A DNA stretch of 64,000 bases from Gorsachius magnificus (taxonomy: Eukaryota > Chordata > Aves > Pelecaniformes > Ardeidae). The notes beneath the pieces are model-generated. The model ran no database searches, was not told the DNA's origin, and saw only the letters and a program-made list of their open reading frames with translations. Positions 37,201 through 47,640 of the stretch are shown here, piece after piece (the first letter of the stretch is position 1; each line of letters opens with the position of its first letter). Where the stretch lies: NCBI GenBank assembly GCA_034008185.1, contig CM067095.1, positions 3,394,610-3,458,609 on the forward strand, read 5' to 3'. A program made the translations under genes and the position numbers.

Positions 37201-40200
37201 ACCTTGTGTCCCAATCCCCCCCACACCTCTCCCATCTTGGCAGATCAGGGACTTGGCCTCCGAGCTGCTCGTCCGCTACTTCCCCGCCACATTCCCCTGC
37301 TGCTTCGCGGCCTGGGCAGCCCACGAGTGCAGGAGGCTGAAGCCGGAGCCGTGCTGATGAAGACCATCCTGCAGAAGTATGAGCTTCTGGCCTCCCCCTC
37401 CCCACGGTGGCACAGCAGCCCCCGAGGGCCCATCGGCAGCACCAGCATCTTGCCAGAGGCTGCATTTACAGCTCAGGGCAGAGATGGCTTGGGTTTGAAA
37501 CTAGCCTTGCAGTGGGGAGCTGGGTAGGGCTGGGGTGCAGAACTCTGAGCCGGGGGAGGAAGGAGCCCTGAGTTGGGCAGAAAAGTCCCTCGTCCTCACA
37601 GCAGCCTCTGCCCCTTCCCCCAGGTCAGACAGTGACACCATGAAGAGCCTGGCCCTGGAAGCCGAAGCAGCCCCCACGCTGCCCAACCGAGGCCTCTGCT
37701 TTGCTCAGCACCTTCTCCACGTGCTGCAAGCCCAGTACGCCGCGGCATGCCAGGACCTGCTGCAGGCAGCAGCCACTGCGCCGATGCACGGTACGTCCCC
37801 AGCCTGGCAGGGCCGCGAGCGGCAGGGTTCCTCCCTGGGAACTTAGGGCAGGCAGGAATGGTGTAGGCAGGACTGAGGCCGCAGCTCAGTGCTGATGCCA
37901 CATCCTTGCCTCAGTTTCCCCGTTATTGCTGCTCCGCCTGCCCAGCGTTCCCTGCACCTGGGGGCGCAGCTCGCACCCCTGCCCGTGAGCCATTTCAGCA
38001 GCAGGCTCGGGCAGGAGAGTGGGGACTGCGCTGGCCACCGCTGTGACCAGCAGTGGGTGTTCATGCAGGAGCCATCGCTGCCCTGCGGAGGTGCCTGCTC
38101 CAGGTGCCGGAGGTGGCGGCCTCCATGCAGGCAGCAGAGTCAGCACAGAGCTGGCAGGAGCTCCTCACCCGCCTCGTCACCACAGTGAGGGACATCACCT
38201 CCTTCCTCCTGGGTGCTCTGCAGAGCCAGCAAGGCCCTGGTGCCAACGAGCAAGGTAAGCATGTCCCCAGGGCGGGACCAGCCCCGGGAACCACTGACTC
38301 CTCCATCACCGCCATCCTGGACCCCGCAGCCCTCCAGCCTCTGGGGAAGGCACTTGCTTTGCGCTCACTGTCTCTAGCCAGGGACAGCAGTGGGGCTGGG
38401 CAGGGAGGGTTGGCCCAGGAGCGGGGTCCAAAGCAGGGCACCTGGGCAAGGATGCTCCAGGTGTTGGGCAGAAGATCCTGGAAACTATGGGAGCAGAGCG
38501 GCTTGTGCCTGGGTTTGGGTCCCTTTCTCGACTGCACATGAGAACAGCAGCAGAAGTGAGGCAAAAACCTTCCAGAGGCAGAGGAAAAACCTCCCTTAAA
38601 GCAACGGTTTGGAAAGAGCCAGGGGGCAAAGTACAGCCACATCCCGGAGCGGGACACGTTGCAGGAGCAGAGGCGCTGCCATTTGTGCATACCCTGGACA
38701 GCGGGTCCCCCCCCAGCAGCATCACCCTCCCTCTGCCCCACACAGCCCCACTCAGACCAGGCTTCTCCCTTTCACAGCTGCTGCCCCATCGTTTGCAGAC
38801 ATGGGGAATGCCATCGGCTCCCTCATCACGCTGGGAAAAAGCCGGGGGCAGCAAGAGGAGGAGGAGGACTCAGTCCTGCTGTCAGAAGAGCACAGCCTGA
38901 TCCTGACCTGCTGCTGGGTATCAGTGAAGGTAGGCACCCCTCCCCACAGCATCAGGGACATCCCAGCAGGGCACCCACCACCCAGCCCACCCCAGCAGCT
39001 GGGTTCTCCAGCTCCTCTTGGGGCATTCACCCTCCCTGGGGACAAACAGGGGGGAACCTCTGCCCTTACCTCAGAGCTGCTGCAGGCCATCCTCACCCTC
39101 CACCAGGGAGGATGCAACCACCACCCTCACCAAAAGCAGCCACCTCCCTGCCTGCCCTTATGTAGCCCAGCTGGTTCCCAGGCACCGACAGACTCCAGCT
39201 GCGGCAGAGCCAGGCTCCCAGCTTGCAGCCCTGCAGCCGCCCATCACCGCTCCTTTCCGACAGCCGCCCATCCCAGCTTCTCCTCCTCTCCAGCGGCTGC
39301 CTGGAAAAAGGCCATCTCTGCTGTGCACACCTTGCAGCTGGCTGGGAAACCACCGTGCTGCGAGCCTGCCTGTGCTTGTGGGCATCCCACCGTCCCCACG
39401 GCCTGACAGTGCCAGCACCCAAGAGCGCCGGTGCTGGGGAGTGCAGCACCCGCTCTGCTCCCCTGCAGCAGCGGTGGCGGGGCAGGGCAGGAATGGGGCA
39501 GGACAGGAATGGGGCAGGACAGGAATGGGGCAGCCCCACTGCTGGTCCCCATGACCTTCATCTTCTTCCCAGGAGATAGGACTGCTCCTGGGGGGCCTGG
39601 CCGAGCTGCTGCTGGACCCAGCGCTGCCAGCTGGATCGGGGCCCCTCTTGCCGCTCCCCACCCTGCAGACGGCCGCAAGGGTGTTCCAAGAAATCCTGCT
39701 GCGGTGCCGGCACTGGGTAAGAGCGCGTCCCACCTGGGGTGGCTCGGCTCCTTGCCCACCCCTCCGGCCCCATTGCTGCCCCAGGCCGATAGCCGGGGGC
39801 TCTCGCCCGCATGCAGGGAGGCCAAGGGCAGCGGGGCAGGGTCTGCTCTGGGGCGGGACACGGCTGGGATCCTGGTGCCAAACCCTGTTGTGTCCCCATG
39901 CCATCATGTCTTCTCGCTTTCTCCTTCCCCTTTTGCAAAGAGGTTTCTGGGGGTTGGGGTGGGCTGGTGGGTGTAGCCTTGGCGGGATGGGGGGCCTGAC
40001 ACTACCCTGCCCTAGGGAGCAGTGGAGGGCTGCAGCATGGGCTTCACCAAATTTTGTGCTGCTCTGTTGAACCACCCAGACACGGAGCTGCAGGCAATCC
40101 CACAGACCATGCTGGAGCAGGTACCGTGCTCTGCCCCATGTTCCCCCCATGCCCTGGGGACCCCCAGGGCCATGTTCCTGTCTCCCCGCACCCCAGGGTG

Positions 40201-43200
40201 AGGACCTGCCTGGCAGCTGGGACGCTGCAGCGTGGGGTTGGTGCAGCCGGTGCCCTCCCCTGCAGAGCAGCCGCAGGTTCCAGCCAGCAGGTTTCCAGCC
40301 ATATCTCCAGTGGGTTTTATTCCTTAGGGCTTAGAAGCCCTGAGCGGACCCCGGAGCAGCTCGATCACACGCCGTGCTGCTGGCTTCCCCATGCTCTTCC
40401 TCTGCATCGTCAGCGGGGAGGCCCCAGTGCAGGCGCGGCCACTGCTGGCCCGCTGTGTCCAGACGCTGCTGGCCCTGGCCACCACAGCCCTGCCGCAGGA
40501 CTGGGACCAGACCCTCGACCTCCCGCAGGTGAGCATGGAGGGCCCTGAGTTCCTGGCTGCTGTAGCCCATCTGGGGACAGGGTGGCCTGCACAAGGTCCC
40601 CTAAAGGGAGCCATGCTGGGTACTAGCATGGAGACCTCAGGGTGAGCAAAAAACTGCAGCTCTGGCCGTGCTGCCCATCCCAGCAGCCCAAGAGCTGATG
40701 GCCCCTCGGCTCCCTCCTTTTCTTCCCACCATCTTCCCTTTGCACGGAAGTGTCAGCCCCCTCCCCACAGCACTGCTGAGCCCCGTGCGCTCTCCCCAGG
40801 TGTGTGCCTTCCACGTGCTGCAGACGCTGGTCCGCGGCGCAGGGCTGGGCGGCGCGCTGCTGCGGCACGCCGCACCGATGGTGGCCCTGGCGCTGCGGGG
40901 CCTGGGCTCGCCGTGCTGGGCCATGAGGAACGCGGCCATCCAGCTCTTCAGTAAGTAACGAGGGGGAGAGGCAAGAGTTCCCTGCAGGACCGATGCAGCC
41001 CCTGGGGTTTGGAGCCTGGCCAGGGCAAAGCATGGTGGGCTGGGCAGGGGGTAGAGGGGACCTGACGCTGCTTTCTGCCCTGTCCCTGCAGGTGCCCTCA
41101 CGTCCCGGCTGCTGGGCCAGCAGCGGAGCCGTGGGGAGGGCTGCCTGGCAGAGGGGGTGAGCCTGCAAGCCTTCCTCGGGCAGCACCCCAAGCTGAGCAC
41201 CGTGCTGCTGGGTGAGCTGGGGGCGGCTGCAGCGCCTGTGCCAGGGCAGCCCTGCCTGCGCCCTGCGCTCCACGCCGTCCTCACCTTGCTGGCCCAGCTG
41301 CAGCCTGGCACCGATGGCCCCGGAAGGTGAGGGGGCAGCCGGGATGCTCTGCCCTGGCCGAGGGCTCCTGCAGCAGGAGGAGGTGGTCCTGTGGTGCCGG
41401 GGCCGGCCCTGGCTCTCAGGGTGGTTTCACTCCGGCCAGGGCATCACCATGCAGTGCCCTTTTTGCTCCACAGCCCCTCTGCTCGCTTCCTGGGGCCGCT
41501 GCTGGGGCTGGCGGGGAGCCCCATCTACGCCTGCGAGCGATGGCCGCCAAGGCACTGGTGCCGGTCGTCCCACCGCCCCGGCGCCCGGGGCTCCTCCTGC
41601 AGCTGGCCCAGCAGCTCCCCTCCACGCCGGGACAGGTCGCTCACACAACACCATCCACGGGCGCCTGCTGCAGATGCGGGCACTGCTGGCCCCAACCCTG
41701 GGCACCAGTGGGTGAGTGGTCCCACGCTACCCCCCCCACCCCCAGTGGCTCCTGCGGTTGCTCTGTGCCCAGATGCCAAAAAGTTTTTTCTGGCTGAAAA
41801 GTGGCACCCGCCCCTGTGCCACGGGCCCCCGGTGAGGGTGCTGGTCTCTCCACAGGCTGTCGACCGAGGCGCTGAGCCCTGTGGCTCTGCAGCTGGAGGC
41901 ACGGGGCTGGCTGCTCACCCCTGCCCAGCACTGCCCGCTCGTCCGCGCCACCTTCCTCCAGGTCCTCGCCCTCCTACCAGCATCCCTTAGTCCCAGCTTC
42001 GCCCAGAGCATCCGTGATGCTGTCAGCACTGAGCTGGGCAGCCTCCCGCCGGGGGGAAAGCCAGGATGTGCCGAGCTGCAGGTACCACTGCCTGCCACGA
42101 AAATCACCGCCATGGCCTCCCTAATGGCAGGCCTGGGGGTGGGAGGTGGGGACACCCCCCCACTCGGGGGGCATACACCCCACTTGAGGCTGAGTGTTGG
42201 GAGGGGGATCCTTGTTTTCCTCCAGGTGGGCTCGGCCATCCTCCACCAAACCATGGCCTGCTTCTTGTGCAGCGAGGCAGCCCGGCTGGCAGACGGCGTG
42301 CAGATTGGCACCATCTGCTCGCTTCTTCGGCAGCCGAATCCTGACGTCCAGCTTGCCATCCTGAGCTGGGTGCTTGCCGGGGAGGGAGGAACATGCGAGG
42401 AGCTGGAGAAGGCTCTCAGGCTGATGCTGCTGGTACGACAAGGCTCAAAAGTCACGGACTAGAGCAGAGGGTCCCCAATGCACCACGCGGACAGGATCCT
42501 GGGTGCTCACCGAGAAGCACGGTGCTCCCCTGGCTGAGGGTGCACGGGTGTGGGGTGCTCGCCCGGTTTTGCTGAGGTTGCCACCTTGTGGTGCCAGGGC
42601 TACTAACCGTGTACCTTCTTTCCCGCTGTCACCTAGGAGAGCTTGGGGTTGGTGCTTCGAGAGAGAAGGGACAAAGAGTTCCTGAGGCTGTACCTTGAGG
42701 CTTTGCTGCATCTTTACAGAGACCCCTCATCGTGGTCCCAGGAAGCTTCCCAAAAGCTCCAGGGCTCCGCAGCGGCATGCCTGGAGATGCTGCTGCACGT
42801 GCTGGAGGTTGAGTGTCCTGGCCCCGACCTCCTCTTCCAGGCACTGTGTGCCACCAGCCTGCTGCTTGCCCACCGGTAGGTCCATGCTGCTGCCGGGGGA
42901 CCCCGCCTGACCCTTCCAGGAGATTTTTCCTTAGTTCTTGCTGGAAACAGAGCCACAGCTTCTCACCTGTAAATCACAGCCAGCTTTGCGCCTGTGTCCT
43001 CTGGTCTCAGGGCAGCCAGTGGCCTTCGGACCCCTGGATGGAGCTGGAAGGTGTGCCTGAATTCCCTCTCCTTCCCTGGCCTCTGACAGGTTTGAGGATG
43101 AGGATGGCACCCTGGTCGAGCGGTGGTGCACGGCGCTGGAGGCATGCAGCCGGTCTGCTTCCTACGAGGTGCTGCGGCTGGCGGCTGCCCGCTCCCTGCA

Positions 43201-44560
43201 GGTGGCAGGTGCCGACGTGGTGCAGCGATCCCTGCGGGCTGGCTGCAGCTCGCTTGTCCCCGTGGCTCTGCGGTAGGTCCTTGTGCTGCCCACAGCCCTG
43301 GGGTGTTGCAGGTTAATAGTCTGACCCTGCCAAAGGCCGTGGCCCCTGTGAAAAATTCAAGGGCATTGAAGAGAACGCCACTCATTCAAAAATCGCTAGC
43401 GCCCAAGAGCTTGCAGCCCACAAAAAGATTTGCGGGTGGCCTTTTAATAGAAGCAGCCGGTCGCTCAATGAGCAATAAACTGCATTGATGGGTCCCTGGA
43501 CCCCCATCGCGGTCCCTGCTGTCCCAAGCAGTGAGCTCTCAGGTGGTGGCTGTGCCTTTCACAACCCAGGAGAAAAGTCCCTCAGGGAAGCATTGCCCTG
43601 GAGAGGTCTCATCCTTCCCCGACGCTCCAGGCAGGCTGGGGATGCTCTGGGATTGCGGTGCCCTTCCCTTCCCTTCCCTTCCCTTCCCTTCCCTTCCCTT
43701 CCCTTCCCTTCTCTTTCCCCAGGCTGATAAACGTGGGCATTCACCTTCTGCAAGATGAGGAGCGGGAGGTCCGGCACGAGGCCTCGGGTTTCGCCAGCCT
43801 CCTGCGGCAGGACCCCGGCGAGCCACTCCAAGACCGCTGCGTTTTTGTGCAGGACAACATGGGCCTCCTGGGCCTCTTGCAGCTCCTCCTGGCAGAGTTT
43901 GGGGAGCACCCTGAAACTTTTGACTTGCTGCTGCAGCATCTCCCCGTCTTAGATCTCAGGGACATCGTGGAGGAGCTGGAGGCCAACAAGTGAGATGCCA
44001 GCCCCCTGGGCTGGGTCCAAGGGGGCGTGGGGGGGCCATGGGGCTGGCCCTCGGCTTCACCCACACCTTGGCTTTCCCTGCCAGAGCTGCCAGCCTGTAC
44101 AAGGAGGACGAACCCAACGTGTTTGCGGAGCCAGCTGTCCTGGCGCGGCAGCTCCTCCCGTTCCTGCTGCAGCTCCTGGAGAAGGCGCCCGCGGGCAGCC
44201 CGCTCCGTGCCTCAGCCCTGCGCTGGCTGGCGGCCGCGGGCCCCGGCGTCCTGCGCGACCTGCGCTTCTGCGCGCGCCGCTGGAGCCATGGTACGGCGCG
44301 GGGGGAGCGGGGCGGCGCAAAGCTCCTGGGACAGGCAAGCTGGTGTCCTCGTCCCCCGGGCCAGCTGCTGGGGGGGGGGCGGGCCCTGCCAAGGCCTGGG
44401 GGAAGGTGCTGCCGCTGTGCCGGGGCTCGGCTGCAGCGCGCAGGAGCTGGAGCAGGAGCTTGAGGTGGTGCAGGGGCTGCTGGCACAGCACGGGCTGGCC
44501 CCCGTGCTGAGCCAGGGTGATGTGCTGGGGGAGCTGGGACCACCGTCCAGGGCTGCCTGA
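30912..44560 (+). CDS. THADA-like: THADA-like protein (DUF2428/TRM732 family), about 31 exons
   Basis: Large HEAT-repeat protein of about 1,800 residues. Human THADA and yeast Trm732 are partners of the methyltransferase that makes 2'-O-methyl at tRNA position 32. Exons 2-31 start: 31617, 32019, 32390, 32733, 33061, 33420, 33808, 34436, 34828, 35359, 35985, 36778, 37013, 37244, 37624, 38069, 38778, 39573, 40016, 40328, 40800, 41092, 41474, 41856, 42226, 42637, 43090, 43723, 44085, 44437. Ends are, for example, 31794, 32105, 35556, 36681, 40528, 41326, 43989 and 44290; all have AG/GT. Diagnostic matches to THADA: MPWQIKARYVPLCAIVPYMG, LLQAAATAPMHG, the DUF2428 signature RRAAGFP, WAMRNAAIQLFSALTSRLLG, and NTIHGRLLQM. 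Frame breaks occur in exons 5, 15 and 24 (twice), and possibly 1 and 31. No stop arises by substitution in the inferred frames. Confidence 0.88.
31408..31606 (+). repeat. Imperfect minisatellite in intron 1 of the THADA-like gene
   Basis: Diverged tandem units of roughly 40-50 bases containing GCTGGGGTA followed by CCCCACTCC/AATCCCCACCA (units begin near 31430, 31480, 31520, 31548 and 31578). Confidence 0.6.
34101..34193 (-). repeat. Dispersed repeat, copy 2 (inverted partner of 30744-30850)
   Basis: On the minus strand: TACTTTTGGCACCACTGGGC, then GAGAGGGGAATCCCCGCTC and CAAGCTCCGGGCTAACGCGC. It lies in intron 8 of the THADA-like gene, 3.3 kb from copy 1 and in opposite orientation. Confidence 0.75.
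35925..35960 (-). mobile_element. CR1 terminal scrap in a THADA-like intron
   Basis: GATCACAGAATCATTTAGG then TTGGACAGGACCC: the last 35 bases or so of an inverted CR1, ending about 25 bases before the exon 12 acceptor. Confidence 0.6.
39479..39533 (+). repeat. 16-base minisatellite, 3.4 copies
   Basis: Unit GGGGCAGGACAGGAAT repeated with one variant (GGGCAGG in the first unit), in the intron before THADA-like exon 19. Confidence 0.9.
40016..41326 (+). CDS. THADA-like: THADA-like exons 20-23: DUF2428 core
   Basis: Exons 40016-40120, 40328-40528, 40800-40950 and 41092-41326, all in phase and unbroken. They encode the most conserved part of the family: GFTKFCAALLNHP, SSSITRRAAGFPMLF (the RR-AG-P signature), FHVLQTLVRGAG, SPCWAMRNAAIQLFSALTSR, and the start of the C-terminal HEAT block. 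This is the segment that decides the family call. Confidence 0.9.
41474..41711 (+). CDS. THADA-like: THADA-like exon 24 with two 1-base frame breaks
   Basis: Reads SARFLGPLLGLAGSPIYA in the frame set by the acceptor. It then needs one extra base near 41529-41532 to reach RAMAAKALVPVVPPP, and one more near 41640-41648 to reach NTIHGRLLQMRALLAP, which joins exon 25 in phase. The exon is 238 bases long; 240 would keep phase, so exactly two bases are missing. All three pieces align in order with human THADA (SPVY..., MAARALVPFV, HIHGTLLQV). Confidence 0.8.
43661..43710 (+). repeat. (CCCTT)10 microsatellite serving as a polypyrimidine tract
   Basis: Ten perfect CCCTT units followed by CTCTTTCCCCAG, the acceptor of THADA-like exon 29 at 43723. 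The repeat therefore forms most of the pyrimidine tract of that splice site. Confidence 0.95.
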
Positions 44561-44947
44561 TGGCTCCAGGCATGGAGCAGCGTAATACCAAGCCCTGCAG
44601 CCACGAGGCTCCTGGTTCATGCTGCTGCATCCCTCCATTTGCCAGATGCTCTCTCTGGCCACCAGCTGGGACTGCAGATTCAGTGGTGAAACTCAAGGCA
44701 ACCCCACTCGCCGTGCAGGACACACTCCCTTTGTTCCCAAGGTTTTGTAACCCTCCATTCCGAGGACACCAGTGCAGCATGGCCTTGGCCTGTGCCTGCG
44801 CTGCTGCCCGCAGCATCCCTGCCCTCGGGTCTGGCTGGGAGGAGGGGACACATGACCCAGAGCCCTCACCCCCCCTGCCTGAATCCCACCGCCCTTTTTT
44901 TAGTCGTTTTAGCTCCTCTTTTGTGGCCAACCTGGGCTTTTATCCCA

Positions 44948-44953
44948 AATAAA
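44948..44953 (+). terminator. Poly(A) signal AATAAA for the THADA-like gene
   Basis: Canonical AATAAA about 390 bases after the probable stop, on the same strand. Confidence 0.6.
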
Positions 44954-45493
44954 GAAGCCAAGAACATCCGCAGTGTTGAAGCCTTTTAATATACGCGCTC
45001 AGGAGGGGCAGTGGGAGAGGGGGAGGTGGGCAGCAGCCAAACACATCGTGGGGCAGCAAAAGGCAAGAGCCACCAGCTGCGGCCAGGGAGGTCCAAACCC
45101 CAACCCCAAAGCAAACAAACAAAACCCCCACGAACACCCAGCCCCACGGGTGCAGCCAGCTCACAGCTGCAGGCAGCAGACAGGCAGGTGAAGACCCAAC
45201 ACCCAGCTGAGCCCCCCTGCACTGGAGCCTCCCCGGCATGGATCAGGATGTGGCCACATCTGATTCCCCTGGCTATTTGCCTGACACTGGCCCGGTGGCA
45301 GCGAGGGACCCCGCTGGGCATCCAGGTTTGGGGAGCCCAGGGGACACACCACCAGCAGTGCCCCCAGGGGCAGCCGGTCTTGCTGAGCCCCAAGCAGTGC
45401 CGCAGCCCCAGCTGGGCGTGCCCCAGACAGGGGGATGGAGTGGTGCTCAGTGCACCCCAACTCATCCTCATCCTCACCTGCTGCAGGGGCAGC
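44954..45493. other. Short spacer between THADA-like and SANT genes
   Basis: GC-rich with no domain-bearing frame. The last bases (CACCTGCTGCAG at 45475-45486) look like a splice acceptor, so an upstream non-coding exon of the SANT gene may exist within or left of this spacer. An A-rich AAACAAACAAAACCCCC patch is near 45112-45129. Confidence 0.4.
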
Positions 45494-46371
45494 ATGAGCA
45501 TGGCTAAGCTGCAGCACATCAAGTTCTCCGAGGAGGAGAAATTCCTCATCGTGGAGGAGTTGAGCCTCCACAAGGACATCTCGATCCCCAAAAGCGGCTG
45601 GTACAAGAACACGCTGGCCTGGCAGCGCGCCTGGGAGGAGATCATGGCTGCTGTCAACTCCCTCAGCCCCCTGGCCTGGCGCACACCCAACAAGATCTGC
45701 AAGAAGTGGCACAACGTGGTCGTGGATGCCTGCAGGGAGCTGGCTGTGGAGGAGCAACCACTGCTCCACCAGCGGCCCCAGGAGAAACTCTTCCACATCT
45801 TCTCCCTCTTCAACAAGCCTGGCCTGGGGATCCCGGACCTGCTGCTCTCAGCCTTGGCCTTCAGAGCAAGAGCAGCCAGTGGCCCACCCCAGGATGCTGG
45901 AGGTCACCCCGTCCTTGCTCTGCCACACAGGGACCCCCTCAGTTCCTGACCCCACGCCAGAGAGTCCTTGGTGCAGCTGGTGGGGAGCCTGACTCCAAGG
46001 AGAGCTTGCTCCCAGCGGGACCCCAGGCCAGCGTGGAAAAGAGTCTGACGCCTCCCGGCACAGCGTCCGCAGCCCCCAGCCTGCCTGTGGCACCTCCCCA
46101 TCCCACCTTGCTGCAGGGCTGGGGTGCAGCGGGGGTGACCAGCCATCTCCTCCAAGGCCCCCATGCCCCCCTGCATCAAGTGCTCACTGACCCCAGCGCC
46201 GGTGTGGCTGTGCCTCGGCCGGAGATGTCCCAGCCCGGCCCGTGGAGCTGTGTTGGCATGGCTGGGGAGAGGTGGGAGAAGCAGAGCTGGCAGCAGATGG
46301 AGACCCTGCAGCTGCAGGAGGAGAAGCTCCTCCTGGAGATCACCAAACTCCGCAGGGAGCTGGGCACCTGA
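45494..46371 (+). CDS. Myb/SANT-like DNA-binding protein, frame interrupted
   Basis: Probable nuclear DNA-binding protein of about 292 residues in one coding exon. The ATG at 45494 (the second ATG six bases on is equally likely) opens a Myb/SANT-like trihelix: FSEEEKFLIVEELSLHKD, then WQRAWEEIMAAVNSL, and TPNKICKKWHNVVVDACREL. These are three helices with the Trp spacing of the Myb_DNA-bind_5/NAIF1-type family. The frame stops at 45949, but another frame continues to a TGA at 46369-46371 and ends in a leucine-rich coiled coil (QMETLQLQEEKLLLEITKLR). This layout of a DNA-binding head plus C-terminal coiled coil is usual for the family. 878 bases is one short of whole codons, so one base is missing between about 45860 and 45980. 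I do not recognise a named orthologue. Confidence 0.7.
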
Positions 46372-47285
46372 CGGTCCCCTGCAGGTGCTGGGGTGGCCCA
46401 GGGCCATGATCCCCACTGCGGGGACGGGGACAGCCCGCTCCCCCCAGGGATGGGCACTGGCTGCCCACCTGCAGCCATGGTCCGATGGGATGAGACTGGG
46501 ATGGCAGTGCCATGAGCTGCCCTCTCCTTCCCACCTCCTTTCCCAGACCCAGGGCTGTGCCCACCATGGGCCCCCTCCTGCCTGCCTGCTTGCCCTGGGC
46601 TAGCCCGTTGAGAGCCAGCCCCAGCCCAGCACGGCATCCTGCCACAGGAGCCTCATCCCACCCAGGCTAGGGTTGGGATGGGTGCTCATGGCGCAGGCAT
46701 GGCCACCCTCCTCTGCCACCCCATCTCCTCTGGCCCCTTCACTCCATTCCCCTGGGGGTGTTTAATGGCTCAGAGCTCCCCGGGTGTCTCAGCCCCGGCA
46801 GCATAGGGCTTGGGCACTGCCGGTTGCTGCAGGTGGCTGTGTCCGAATCAAGGCAATCTTTGTGGGATGAGCGCCTGGTGCTGTGCCTGGCAGGGGTGGG
46901 GTGAAGGCACCCAGGGGTGGTTTGTGGGTGCGGGCAGGTGCCGAGGCCACCAGCACAGCATCTTGGCTGTGGGTACCACCAGCCAAGGCTGGACCAGGGA
47001 CCTCACCAGCAAGGTCATGTCATGCCAGGTGAGGACTGGGGAGTGACACCAGTGCAGCCCAGCATCACCCAGCCCAACCCCACTCCCTCCAGTGGGGGCT
47101 GCCGAGCCCCACGGCTGGACCCGGGCACCCACCGGCATTGTCGCCCACGTGCCTGCATTTAATTTCTGTCTGCAAGCCACAGCACGCAGCCGAGCCACCC
47201 CTCACACCTCACCCAACAGCTCGCTGCCGTCAGGCCAGCCCAAATGCACAGAGGGAGGACGCCACCTGCATCATCACATTGTTCA

Positions 47286-47400
47286 CCAATGGCAGCTCGC
47301 TGCAAGGCATGATGTCACAGCTGAGCATGACATCATCACGTTGTCCTCCCACGTCACTGCTGCATCATCGTTGCACCCAGATTTAAACTCAGCGTGACGT
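47286..47400. promoter_or_regulatory. CCAAT box plus four CRE-like elements
   Basis: CCAAT (47286-47290), TGATGTCA (47310-47317), TGACATCA (47328-47335), CACGTCA (47350-47356) and TGACGT (47395-47400), with a TTTAAA near 47372. Such a cluster looks like a cAMP/ATF-responsive promoter or enhancer, although it sits between two 3' ends. Confidence 0.4.
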
Positions 47401-47442
47401 TCTTCCACCATTGATCACCATACTTTAGCAATTCCCTTATTT

Positions 47443-47448
47443 TTAATC
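47443..47448 (-). terminator. Putative poly(A) signal ATTAAA for the SBSPON-like gene
   Basis: Minus-strand ATTAAA about 195 bases beyond the SBSPON-like stop codon. Confidence 0.4.
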
Positions 47449-47640
47449 TTTATAAGCAGGGTTTTCTTCCCATTTTTCAACGAAATACTTAATGGAAAAC
47501 ACAGGGGGTCAGCTCCAAGGGTGAGCAGCCAGCCTGTGGAAGGAGGAAAGGACAAAAGCCACCATGCTGTTGTTTCATTCCCTGCCTCCCCAGCAAGGAG
47601 CAGTGGTGCGGGGAGGCTCAGCTCACCTTCCGGAGGGATG

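Larger units (their letters stand above)
46372..47640. other. Convergent 3' region with a CCAAT/CRE cluster
   Basis: No supported coding frame between the SANT gene stop and the SBSPON-like stop. It holds a compact set of CRE-like sites (see 47286-47400) and a minus-strand ATTAAA at 47443-47448 that can end the SBSPON-like mRNA. Confidence 0.45.

Noticed and set aside
39158..40150. 330-codon minus-strand frame
   Set aside because: Antisense shadow across THADA-like exons 19-20 and a minisatellite; no domain.
43661..43710. CCCTT array as telomere-like or CRISPR-like repeat
   Set aside because: The unit is not the telomeric CCCTAA and there are no spacers; it is a plain microsatellite.
30912..44560. 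Calling the THADA-like gene a pseudogene
   Set aside because: About 30 sets of splice borders and phases are intact and no stop arises by substitution. The few frame breaks are single-base indels of the same kind seen in neighbouring conserved genes, so assembly error is the better reading, although decay is not excluded.
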